A stretch of DNA of 28,009 nucleotides from NCBI GenBank assembly GCA_033064195.1, contig JARBJD010000623.1, positions 1 to 28,009 on the forward strand. Reading direction: 5' to 3'. Both the position numbers and the translations under genes were made by a program. Shown piece by piece: positions 9,118 through 18,700 of the stretch. Origin of the DNA: Blattamonas nauphoetae. Its lineage: Eukaryota; Preaxostyla; Oxymonadida. Numbering within the stretch: the first letter of the stretch is position 1; each line of letters begins with the position of its first letter. The notes beneath the pieces were generated by a model. The model made no database searches. It saw only the letters and a list, made by a program, of their open reading frames with translations, and had not been told where the DNA came from.

Positions 9118-10806
9118 TTCAAAAATAAAATTTCATTCGTTGTTTTCTCAGTTTTGGTTTTGTCACTCAGAAACGAGGATCAATGGGTTCGATCACTCAT
9201 TTCTCAAGAGTGCTTGTTTCGTTCCAATTCGTCGCGATTCTGATTCTCCGGAACTCCAGGATCATCGTGGTATGCTTCGTTTTTTGGATTTTCCGAACTT
9301 TTGCAGAGATATTCAAGGTTTCAGGATCGGTCGTGGATCTCGGAACTTTTATGTAAAAATGAGTATGCCGCTCTCATTTTCATCTTAATTCAGCTCTGTT
9401 CTCTCTAGTTTCAACCGAATTGTCACCGAAACTTTGCGCATTATTGTTTCATTTTTGACGTCACTTCTGTCTTCGTTTTTTCATTGATTATCCTTTTTAA
9501 CCACTTCATTCATGTTTCTTTCACTGTAACTTTTTCTCGAATACAACACACTAATTCCCGTTTACTGAGTTTTCCGGACTTTTGCAGAGATCCGCCATTC
9601 AACGGCTCACTTCATATCTCGGTATTTTTCCGTAATCTTCATCATTTCACATACTTTTTTGATTCATTTTTGTTGTTTTTAAGAGCGAAAAACCTGAACA
9701 CAAACCTAATTTTCACTATTGGCGCCACATTTCACGTCATTTTCACGATCGTCAATTTTCCTCTCAGTTTCATGCTTGCCCGTTTCATTGTTGTTTCTTT
9801 CGCTTTCTTTTACTCTGTTTTTGTGAAAAAAGTGATGAAAATTGCAACAAAATGATGTGCTAGTGAAGTGAGAACGGCCCACAAAATGGAAGTGATATGA
9901 GGAAAATGAAGAGGAATGGTGAAGAGATCAAATGTGAAATGGGGAGAGAAAGTGATGAAATGAAAGGGACTACAGTCGGTTTTGAAGTGACAAAAACGGT
10001 CAAAAGTTGAGAAGTGAAAACATGAAAAAGTGACTTTATGGGAGAACTATCCGACAAAATCTCCTCAAAATTTGAGCACACCTTACTCATACCGTGAGAA
10101 AGAAGGATTTGCAGTGAAAATCGGATCAAAAAATCCATAGTGTCAAAATGTTGGTGCAAATGTGTCGTCACAAGTGTGATCGAAAAACCGACCCTCCAGA
10201 GCGAACTATAGGTGATGTACAACCAGAATTCTCAAAAAAGCGTCGCTTGAGTGCGATTGTGAAGTGGTTTGAAGGAAAATCGTGTAAAATGAAAATTGAC
10301 AAAAAATTGTGAAAACGATCGTGTGTCGAGGATCGTCAAAACCGAATGACGCGAATACCTGTCCACTACCGATTTGACACGTTTTGAGACCATCAGAGGG
10401 CAAAGAGTGACGTGTTGGAGAAGAGCGAGACGTCACTTTCTCCTCCTTAAAAATTTTGTCATTTTCAAAATATGTTGTGGGGTCGGATCAAACTTTTTTT
10501 TCAAAAGTGCTTTTTTCCTAAAATTTCACCTATCAACATCAATTTCGTAATTTTAGAACGTGTTTGAACACAATTTGAGACATAAAGGTGTTCATAGTGG
10601 CGAAATCTGAACATCGACTTTTTCGTCACTTTTTGGACCTAAGTTCGGTACACAGTTCGACGAATTCCCAACCGATTTTCATCAGGATTGTCTTGATCGA
10701 GGACCGACAGTGTCCCCAAGATTTTAGAATTTTTTACAGAATTTTTCGAAATGGTTCTCACATTGGATTTCAGTGATTTGTGGTCAAAAATAGATTTTCA
10801 GTATTT
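9118..10806. other. 1.7 kb gene-free spacer of copy A
   Basis: No convincing gene is present. The sequence is AT-rich and homologous to 13607-15296 in copy B, with lower similarity than the neighbouring genes. The words TCAC and GTGA are distributed with strong strand bias. TCAC dominates the plus strand up to about 9820, and GTGA dominates from there to about 10440. The phrase CGGACTTTTGCAGAGAT (or a near copy) occurs near 9290-9310 and again near 9570-9592. A minus-strand frame of about 76 codons near 9860-10090 is conserved in copy B, but its Ser/Phe/Leu-rich composition looks like chance translation of TC-rich DNA. Confidence 0.6.
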
Positions 10807-11400
10807 TCATGACCTGTCATGGTACTTTCTCAAGTGAGGTCGGTCTCCAAAATACAACCAATTGTCCAAGCGAACGTAATACTCATTCTTTGTTCGTAAA
10901 TCGCGATATTTGAATGGCTCAAGTACCTTTGTGTATGTTCCAATGAGTTCACAATTCTCTTTTTTCAATTCATTTTCAACAAACGATTGTGTGTATCGTT
11001 TTCGTTTGTTCTGATGAGTTCTGAATCCTTTCATCCATTTTGATGGGATTACTATCCATTCAATTCCTTCGTGTCGATACGTTACTGGAGTACTTGAATG
11101 AGTGTATTCAGAAATGAGTTCACAATTCTCATTTTTCATTGATTCAATAAGCTTCTCTTTTGTACAACGATTTGCTGGTCGAAGATATTTCTGGCGATTC
11201 AGATGTGGTCTGTATCCTTTGACGAAACTATTGACGTACACTTGATAAGTTTCATCTGGTTTCTCTTCGAGATAGTATTCGAAAGTGCTTCCAGTGAGAT
11301 ATGTTGTTCCTTGTCGATTGAGAGTCGGAGGTGATTTCATTTTCAAATCTTCTTTGTCCAAAATTTCCAGTAGTTGTGTTGGTGTCAAGACGCTGCTCAT
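10807..11400 (-). CDS. Three-module repeat protein of Polinton, copy A (197 aa)
   Basis: An open frame of 197 residues from the ATG at 11400, chosen because the T-rich motif touches it; a few in-frame codons upstream belong to that motif. There are three modules: a diverged one at about 5-70 (ending VKGYRPHLNRQ), a second at about 77-134 (KLIESMKNENCELISEY, PVTYRHEGIEW, then W...FRTHQNKR) and a third at about 135-192 (FVENELKKENCELIGTY, then W...RPHLRK). Modules two and three are clear paralogues of the two-module protein. It is the gene closest to the element terminus. Binding to element ends is a tempting inference, unsupported by any known family match. It looks whole and is nearly identical to its copy B twin. 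Confidence 0.75.
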   Translation of the reverse strand: MSSVLTPTQLLEILDKEDLKMKSPPTLNRQGTTYLTGSTFEYYLEEKPDETYQVYVNSFVKGYRPHLNRQKYLRPANRCTKEKLIESMKNENCELISEYTHSSTPVTYRHEGIEWIVIPSKWMKGFRTHQNKRKRYTQSFVENELKKENCELIGTYTKVLEPFKYRDLRTKNEYYVRLDNWLYFGDRPHLRKYHDRS

Positions 11401-11418
11401 TTTATACAAATTAAAAAA
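11401..11418 (-). promoter_or_regulatory. Start-adjacent T-rich motif of the three-module gene, copy A
   Basis: On the minus strand TTTTTTAATTTGTATAAA directly abuts the ATG at 11400. Copy B has the same 18 bases at its counterpart. Confidence 0.55.
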
Positions 11419-11702
11419 TTGAATAAAAAAAGAAATCGACGTTGTTTTCTAAAAGTACTCAAAATTTGCTTCAAAAAAGACACTTTTCAAGAGGTCCGTT
11501 TTTCGCCTTTATTTTTGAATTTACGGCCAAATATTGACTACTCTGAAATGTCAATATTTTCAGTAGTAAGTGAGATGGAAATTAGAATGAGTCATATTAA
11601 AAAAAATCAATTGGCTCTGAGATTCAAAATGATTTCTCGTTCCAATTCTCCTAGGAGTATCACCTATGCCAGTTTGGTTCCCATTTCGCTTATACCACTA
11701 CT
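11419..11702 (-). repeat. Terminal sequence of copy A (mirror partner of 12711-12994)
   Basis: This is the outermost part of the element, between the first gene and the terminus. It begins AGTAGTGGTATAAGCG when read inward and is closely matched, inverted, at 12711-12994. Polintons carry long terminal inverted repeats, so this is probably the element TIR; the opposite TIR is off the window. It contains a hairpin-forming pair AATATTGAC (11530-11538) and GTCAATATT (11550-11558). No gene is seen. Confidence 0.7.
11530..11558. repeat. 9-bp perfect hairpin in the terminal sequence, copy A
   Basis: AATATTGAC and GTCAATATT are exact reverse complements separated by 11 bases. The same stem and loop length are kept at 12854-12882 in copy B, although nearby sequence has small length differences. 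It could be a binding site or a structural feature of the terminus; its function is unknown. Confidence 0.5.
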
Positions 11703-12710
11703 TTCGTCCCAATCCAGGAAAGCAGAACAATCTATTGAAAATAACAAGAAGTGGGAAGAGATACTCGGGCAAGGGGAATCAGATGATGGTGTAGTTTCAG
11801 CTTCCAAAGATGTCATTCTTTCCGACTCAGATTTGTTGCACTCGTTATGGGTCAGTTTTCAGACTGAAATAAGGAGATTAAGGTGAAGATGTTGTCAAAA
11901 AGGAGCAAAAATCAACACCTAACCAATATTCAGATACTTTACGAATGAAGAGGAATTGTGTGAACGAGACGGAAAGAAAAATGTCATCATCTCGTCGAAA
12001 AACAAAGGGCGGGCTTGTACGGAACTATAAACCTCAGAAAAAGAGATACATGTACCCAGTGTCGATTTGGGAGCAGAGGGAGATAGGGGAAGAATAGTGT
12101 GGCAACGAGAGCAGGAGGAGTGCGGAGAGAAAGAGACAGATGTGTCTTGCGTTCATTCGAAGTTTTCGCCATCTCCCAACTCATCCCTTTCTCCAGCTGA
12201 AGGACACCTGGAAATCATCCCTTCCTCTTTCATCTCGTCGACGCCTGAAACTCATCCCTCGACGATCGTCTTCACTTTTATCTCTTTTCATATTCAACCT
12301 GTGCGAGAGCATCGTTAACCATGACAGTGATTCCATCCCACCACACCAACAACACTCGCTCATGCTTCGGCTGGTCTGGAAGCACCACACACATCCCTTC
12401 CCCCAAACAGCATGTGAGTGTGCTGCTTCTGCGAGACGCCTTTTCTCGTCGCTTTCAGAATCATCTCTTTCCGTCCCAGTGTCCGGCACGGCTGTGAGGG
12501 TGACGAGAGGAGATACAGTTTGATAAAGCGACAATTTGGGGATAAATCAGGAATGGGGCAGAATCGGACGAGACTAAGAAATGCGAATGCGAGCGTGTGC
12601 AAGCTTGCTGCGAAGGAACGGTTTCCAGCACGTGCAAGACAGAATGTGGAGAGGCGAGACTTAGAGGGGAGTGGGAGGGTGAGGGCGTGGGTGGTGAGGG
12701 AGAGGCAGAG
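11703..12710. other. Unique spacer between the two Polinton termini, probably host DNA
   Basis: These 1008 bases lie between the mirrored termini and show no mirror symmetry or similarity to the elements. GC content is visibly higher than in the elements, with purine-rich (GAGGGAG) and pyrimidine-rich (CATCCCTTCC) stretches. Open frames exist on both strands, but none carries a recognisable domain or a consistent coding signal. It most likely represents host intergenic or intronic DNA trapped between two head-to-head insertions. Confidence 0.55.
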
Positions 12711-12994
12711 AGTAGTGGTATAAGCGAAATGGGAACCAAACTGGCATAGGTGATACTCCTAGGAGAATTGGAACGAGAAATCAATTTGAATCTCAAAGCC
12801 AATTGATTTTTTTTAATATGACTCATTCTAATTTCCATCTCACTTACTACTGAAATATTGACATTTCAGAGTAGTCAATATTTTACTGTAAATTCGAAAA
12901 TAATGGCCAGAAAATGACCTCGTTTTGAAGTGTCTTTTTTGAAGCAAATTTTGAGTACTTTTAGAAAACAACGTCGATTTCTTTTTTTATTCAA
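12711..12994 (+). repeat. Terminal sequence of copy B
   Basis: This is the inverted match of 11419-11702, and the match ends sharply at 12711. Read inward it starts with AG, as expected for Polintons. The hairpin pair AATATTGAC (12854-12862) and GTCAATATT (12874-12882) is kept. No gene is seen before the three-module gene. The six bases outside it (GCAGAG) are one half of a possible target duplication that cannot be tested here. Confidence 0.7.
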
Positions 12995-13012
12995 TTTTTT
13001 AATTTGTATAAA
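12995..13012 (+). promoter_or_regulatory. Start-adjacent T-rich motif of the three-module gene, copy B
   Basis: TTTTTTAATTTGTATAAA ends at the base before the ATG at 13013. This fixes the start there rather than at an upstream non-ATG codon. Confidence 0.55.
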
Positions 13013-13606
13013 ATGAGCAGCGTCTTGACACCAACACAACTACTGGAAATTTTGGACAAAGAAGATTTGAAAATGAAATCACCTCCGACTCTCAATCGAC
13101 AAGGAACAACATATCTCACTGGAAGCACTTTCGAATACTATCTCGAAGAGAAATCAGATGAAACTTATCAAGTGTACGTCAATAGTTTCGTCAAAGGATA
13201 CAGACCACATCTGAATCGCCAGAAATATCTTCGACCAGCAAATCGGTGCACAAAAGAGAAGCTTATTGAATCAATGAAAAATGAGAATTGTGAACTCATT
13301 TCTGAATACACTCATTCAAGTACTCCAGTAACATATCGACACGAAGGAATTGAATGGATAGTAATCCCATCAAAATGGATGAAAGGATTCAGAACTCATC
13401 AGAACAAACGAAAACGATACACACAATCGTTTGTTGAAAATGAATTGAAAAAAGAGAATTGTGAACTCATTGGAACATACACAAAGGTACTTGAGCCATT
13501 CAAATATCGCGATTTACGAACAAAGAATGAGTATTACGTTCGCTTGGACAATTGGTTGTATTTTGGAGACCGACCTCACTTGAGAAAGTACCATGACAGG
13601 TCATGA
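13013..13606 (+). CDS. Three-module repeat protein of Polinton, copy B (197 aa)
   Basis: This is the twin of the copy A gene, almost identical in protein sequence. It has the same three modules, with the conserved W/G/RPH endings (VKGYRPHL, MKGFRTHQ, YFGDRPHLRK). It is the first gene inside the terminus. The stop codon is followed by sequence that stays homologous to copy A, showing that the duplication covers more than the coding region. The function is unknown; DNA binding is inferred from the module plan only. It looks whole. Confidence 0.75.
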   Translation: MSSVLTPTQLLEILDKEDLKMKSPPTLNRQGTTYLTGSTFEYYLEEKSDETYQVYVNSFVKGYRPHLNRQKYLRPANRCTKEKLIESMKNENCELISEYTHSSTPVTYRHEGIEWIVIPSKWMKGFRTHQNKRKRYTQSFVENELKKENCELIGTYTKVLEPFKYRDLRTKNEYYVRLDNWLYFGDRPHLRKYHDRS

Positions 13607-15296
13607 AAATACTGAAAATCTATTTTTGTCTACAAATCAGTCGAATCCAATGTGAGAACCATTTCGAAAAATTCTGCAAAAAATTCTAAAATCTTGGGGA
13701 CACTGTAGGTCATCGATCAAGACAATCCTGATGAAAATCGGTTGGGAATTCGTCGAACTGTGTACCGAACTTAGGTCCAAAAAGTGACGAAAAAGTCGAT
13801 GTTCCGATTTTGCTACTATGAACCGCTTTATGGCTCAAATTGTGTTCAAACACGTTCTAAAATTACGAAATTGATGTTGATAGGTGAAATTTTAGGAAAA
13901 AAGCACTTTTGAAAAAAAAGTTTGATCCGACCCCACAACATATTTTGAAAATGACAAAATTTTTAAGGAGGAGAAAGTGACGTCTCGCTCTTCTCCTACA
14001 CGTCACTTTTCGCCCTCTGATGGTCTCAAAACGTGTCAAATCGGTAGTTGACAGGTATTCACGTCATTCGGTTCTGACGATCCTCGACACACGATCGTTT
14101 TCACAATTTTTTGTCAATTTTCATTTTACACGATTTTCCTTCAAACCACTTCACAATCGCACTCAAGCGACGCTTTTTTGAGAATTCTGGTTGTACATCA
14201 CCTATAGTTCGCTCTGGAGGGTCGGTTTTTCGATCACACTTGTGACGACACATTTGCACCAACATTTTGACACTATGGATTTTTTGATCTGAATTTCGTT
14301 ACAAATCCTTCTTTCTCACGGTATGAGTGAGGTGTGCTCGAATTTTGAGGAGATTTTGTCGGATAGTTCTCCCATAAAGTCACTTTTTCATGTTTTCACT
14401 TCTCAACTTTTGACCGTTTTTGTCACTTCAAAACCGACTGTAGTCCCTTTCATTTCATCACTTTCTCTCCCCATTTCACATTTGATCTCTTCACCATTCC
14501 TCTTCATTTTGCTCATATCACTTCCATTTTGTGGGCCGTTCTCACTTCACTAGCACATCATTTTAGTCAACTTTTCATCACTTTTTTCACAAAAACAGAG
14601 TAAAAGAAAGCGAAACAAGCATGAACGAAACGGGCAAGTATGAAACTGAGAGGGAAATTGACGAACGTCAAAAACGGTGTGAAATGTGACACCAATCGTG
14701 AAAATGTCGCTTGTGTTCCGGTTTTTCTCTCTTAAAAACAACGAAAATGATTCAAAAATGTACGTGATATGATGAAGATTTCGGAAAAATTCCGAGATGT
14801 GAAGTGAGCCGTTGAAAGTGAGATCTCGGTAAAAGTTCGGAATCTTCACTTAACCGAAATTAGTGTGAAGCAATTGAGAAAAAGTTTCAGAGAAAGAAAC
14901 ATGAATGAAGTGGTAAAAAAGGATAAACAACGAGAAAACGAAGACGGAAGTGAGACCAAAAATGAGATGGTAACGAATGAGAAACAAGTAACAATTCAAC
15001 CAAAAATAGTTAGAACAGAGCTGAAATAAGATGAAAGTGAGAGTGAAATGATGAAGAATACATAAATGTGCAAAGATCTGCACCCGGTTGTGAATCGCTC
15101 AATAACTCTGCAAAAGTCCGAAATCTTCAGAAAACGAAGCATACCACGATGATCCTGAGCACCAGAAGAATCAGAAACGCGACAAATCAGAACGAAACAA
15201 GCACTCTTGAGAAATGAGTGATCGAACCCATTGATCCTCGTTTCTGAGTGACAAAACCAAAACTGAGAAAACAACGAATGAAATTTTATTTTTGAA
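13607..15296. other. 1.7 kb gene-free spacer of copy B
   Basis: This is the mirror counterpart of 9118-10806. The inner part (13607 to about 14560) is very close to copy A. The part next to the two-module gene (about 14830-15250) matches the copy C spacer at 27600-28009 better than it matches copy A. The strand-biased TCAC/GTGA pattern is present in mirror image and switches near 14570-14590. CTCTGCAAAAGTCCG occurs near 15105-15120, with a weaker relative near 14822-14840. A 76-codon frame at 14323-14553 is conserved with copy A but has noncoding-like composition. No gene is supported. Confidence 0.6.
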
Positions 15297-15314
15297 TTTT
15301 TTAATTTGTATTAA
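15297..15314 (+). promoter_or_regulatory. Start-adjacent T-rich motif of the two-module gene, copy B
   Basis: TTTTTTAATTTGTATTAA abuts the ATG at 15315. It matches the copy A motif and the copy C motif exactly. Confidence 0.55.
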
Positions 15315-15704
15315 ATGAATCCAACTGCGATGTACAAGGAAAGACGTCGAGTATGTTCAGAACAAGCATTAATTGAATCAATGAAAGAAGAGAACTGTTC
15401 GCTAGTCTCTGAGTATGTCAGAAATAATGTGCCGGTGACGTATGTTCATGAGGGAGTTGAATGGAGAATAAAACCAAAGTTGTGGAATCAAGGAAACAGA
15501 CCTCACCTAGCGAAACGTCGACACTACACTCAATCATTTGTGGAGAATGAACTGAAGAAATACAATTGTGAACTCGTAGGTGAGTACACAAAAGTTCTGG
15601 TTCCATTCACATATCGAGAGATTGGCGGAAGTGAAGTGTTCAGAATTAGACTTGATGCATGGCTGACTGCCAAGAAAAAACCCCACCTGAGAAAACAAAA
15701 ATAA
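15315..15704 (+). CDS. Two-module repeat protein of Polinton, copy B (129 aa)
   Basis: An open frame of 129 residues, practically identical to the copy A protein. It has two modules with helix, beta-rich and W...RPHL.K parts; the second begins YTQSFVENELKKYNCELVGEY. The stop codon is inside TAAA (AAATAAACG), which could double as a trichomonad-type polyadenylation signal. The pPolB ATG follows after 43 bp. It looks whole. The role is unknown; being next to pPolB and homologous to the terminal gene suggests a replication or end-recognition function (inference). Confidence 0.75.
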   Translation: MNPTAMYKERRRVCSEQALIESMKEENCSLVSEYVRNNVPVTYVHEGVEWRIKPKLWNQGNRPHLAKRRHYTQSFVENELKKYNCELVGEYTKVLVPFTYREIGGSEVFRIRLDAWLTAKKKPHLRKQK

Positions 15705-15729
15705 ACGCTCAACTTTTTTTATTTTCGGA

Positions 15730-15747
15730 TTTTTTAATTTGTAGTAA
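15730..15747 (+). promoter_or_regulatory. Start-adjacent T-rich motif of pPolB, copy B
   Basis: TTTTTTAATTTGTAGTAA lies directly against the pPolB ATG, within the 43-bp gap after the upstream stop codon. Such proximity implies either a very short 5' leader or an initiator-type element. Confidence 0.55.
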
Positions 15748-18700
15748 ATGGCGGCGACACTGAAATTTGTCACAGACAGCATCACGAAAATAAGAGAACT
15801 ATTTCCGAACACCACCTTTGAATTCAAGGATGAACATGGCTATGATCGAACATATAATCCAAACATTAGAAACTACCAACATCATCGTGCATATCTCCTG
15901 TCAATGCTCAAGAATCCAGATCTCCATTTTGAAGGAGAGATAAGGAATATTACCAACTATCAGATTGATGATTTTATTCACAAACTGGAAGAGCACAATA
16001 ACAACGCAATGATGAATGAAGAAGACAGCAAAGCAAGAATGCAAATCATGAAAGCAAATCCAAGAGTGAACAAAGATGAACTGAAAAAGCAAGTGTTCAG
16101 AATGACATGGAAACTGAAATCAATTGAAGAGAAACTGATGGATCACTGGATGAAGAATCTGTTGATCATTCAAAAGAAAAATGAGCAGATGGAAAAAAGA
16201 GAAGTGCAGACCTTTGATGGATTTGAAGAATGCATATTACTCGCTGAACCACGCGACAAAGCAGCATTCAATGAATGTCTCATGAATGCACGAAGGAAGT
16301 TCAAAAAGAATGAGGTTGAGAAGGTTGAAGATAATGGAAAACCATATCAGTTGTACTTCCACAATCATCTGAAGAATGTTGAAGAAATCACAACCTTCAT
16401 CAAAGCAGTATTCAACAAAGAGAAAGATCATCCATTCAAGATTAGTATTGACTTTGGAAAGATTATTGAGAGAAAAGATAAAGATGAGACAACTTACAAT
16501 GATTTCAGACCAGAACTGGAGAACACGTCAAAGAGTTTTCCGACAGTGATCCGAAGTACTGGAGATATGAATGAGTATTCAAAATATGCAATCAATCTGA
16601 TCAAAGAATCACAAGAGAGAACACTGATGGATACGAAGACAATGTACATCGCTTTCCACTCAATTCTAGTTGCAGTCTATCGATTCCCAGTTGCAGGAAA
16701 AGCAAATGCCATTCTCACTGAACACATCAAAACGAGAAACGTTCGGTACATCGATTCTGAGTTCAACATCTGCTTCTTTCAAGCACTATCATTCCTCACA
16801 CTTCCTGAGGTTCCTGGGAAGAAGATCTCAATCAATATGAGAAACGTTGAAGCAAAGAGATTGTTCGCAGAATCAATGAATCTAACTCACCTGAAGCCAC
16901 ATCAACTTACTGAACACTTGCGCAATTATCCTGGATTTGATATCGCTTGTGATTTGGAGAAAGAAATGATTAGACACAACATCACAGTTCACATTTATGA
17001 ATATGATGAAGACAAGAAGAAGTATTTCCTAAGTCAATCGTATGTCAACGAAAATGACGATGCAAGAGTTCTTCCCATCTTGATGATTCCACTCACTGCA
17101 ACTCTCGTTCATGTCATGTTCATTGTTGATCCTGAGAAAATCACTGGATATAAACTCTGTCCGTATTGTCAGTCAAGAGGATTCCAAGTCAAGGATTCTC
17201 ACTTCAAGACATACTACGAGAAGCATCTCAGAGAGTGCAAAGAGCTTGATGGAAAACATGTGAAGAAGATCTCACTTGACAAGACACCAAGACCATATGT
17301 TCCACACATTCTCAACAACAGAACGTTTGAGTTTCTGATGGCACATAAGAGACAAGACGAGTTCAAACCAACGCAGTACTACATCACGTACGATTTCGAA
17401 ACGATGGAAGATCTCATTCTTGATAATCTATTCTCTGATGACAATACTCAGTTGATTTCTCATCTGAAGCCTCTCTCCGTTGCATCATCAATTCAGACAA
17501 AATCAGGTGTGAAGTCAATCTATTATGATCTTCGAGATGGAAAGGACTTCGTGAAGCAATGGATCAGAGAACTCTTCAAATACGCTGAGACAGTTCGAGA
17601 GGACAACTACTATGAAGACCCAGAAATTCCCTCACAAAATGAAGTCAGTGTGATTGGATTCAACAGCTCCAGATTTGACATCAATCTCATCTTCCGTGAT
17701 CTCGTTGACAAGGATTGGAAAGTGGTGAGCTTTCTTGGATCCACAACGAAGTACAAACAAGTTCTGATCAGACACGAGAAGACACAACAAGTACTTCGAT
17801 TCATTGACATGATGTCGTACACAGGACCAATGACATTGGATAATGCAGTCAAAGCCTTCGGAGGAAATACAACGTTTCAGAAATCATTCTTTGCTTACGA
17901 ATCATTCGACTCATCAGACTACGATTCAGTGCTGAGCAAACAAGAACCTTTCTCCAAGTATGAATTCTATTCCAGTCTGAATAATAGTGAAATGTCCGAC
18001 ACCGATTACCAACTTTACCTTGATGATTGGAACAAACAAGGATTCAAGAACAGATGGGACTATCTAAAATTCTACAACATCAGAGACGTCGAATGTATGA
18101 TTGCACCATTGGATAATCTGATTGATCTGAACTTCCAATACAAGGTGGACATGTTGCACAACCTCTCACTGTCAGCAAATGCTTCAGCAATCAAGTATGC
18201 ATGTGCCTACAATGACTTTGATATTGATTCTGACTACAACGAATGTGACGATTCTGGACCAATCAAGATCACCAAACAATACTGGAAATACAAAGTGGAA
18301 GGATACAGGTACCAAGACCAGAAAGCACATCGCAGCACTGATAAAAATGTCACTGAAGCAGATTACGATTGGTTTGTTCAACAGTGCAAGAGAGTGTGCT
18401 ATATCTGCAAGAGTCACTTCTCACAAGCAGTACGACCAACACTGGATAGAATCGACAATTCGAAAGGACATTCAAAAGAGAACGTGAAGATCTGCTGTGA
18501 TTACTGCAACACTTACAAGTCAGACCATGATGAATATCTCACAAGATTGAGAATTCAATTAAAGAAATACTGCATCTGGAAATCACTTCCAATGACTCTG
18601 ACACACGAGCAGACCTATCACAAACTGAGAGCAGCAGTTGCTGGTGGACTATCGAATGTTCAACATCGACAGAACATCAAAGACGTGACTCCAATCAATC

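Larger units (their letters stand above)
1..11702 (-). mobile_element. Polinton/Maverick element, copy A (one end outside window)
   Basis: This is a self-synthesising virus-like DNA transposon. Seen directly: pPolB, DDE integrase, packaging ATPase and accessory genes in one compact block, ending at 11702. Read from the spacer inward, the terminus begins AGTAGTGGTATAAGCG, matching the 5'-AG start known for Polintons. The edge is fixed by the loss of mirror symmetry with copy B at 11702/12711. The other end, expected to hold capsid and protease genes, lies left of position 1. Most reading frames are open; pPolB is broken (about one break). Near identity to copy B over much of its length suggests a young insertion. 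The 6-bp target duplication typical of the family cannot be tested here because only one end is visible. Confidence 0.9.

Noticed and set aside
9185-9200. GGTTCGATC in the spacer, similar to a tRNA gene B box (also in copies B and C)
   Set aside because: No A box at the right distance, no acceptor stem and no cloverleaf can be drawn; conserved only because the whole block is.
11987-12838. Several overlapping open frames on both strands of the 1 kb spacer
   Set aside because: No recognisable domain, frames overlap on both strands, and some extend into the terminal repeats; composition alone explains them.
13004-13012. Upstream in-frame start (TTG) for the three-module gene, giving 200 residues
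   Set aside because: Non-ATG start in a eukaryotic context, lying inside the conserved T-rich motif that abuts the ATG at 13013.
14323-14553. Small 76-residue open frame conserved in the spacer of both copies
   Set aside because: Ser/Phe/Leu-rich translation of TC-rich DNA, no T-rich start motif, and conservation equal to the surrounding noncoding sequence.
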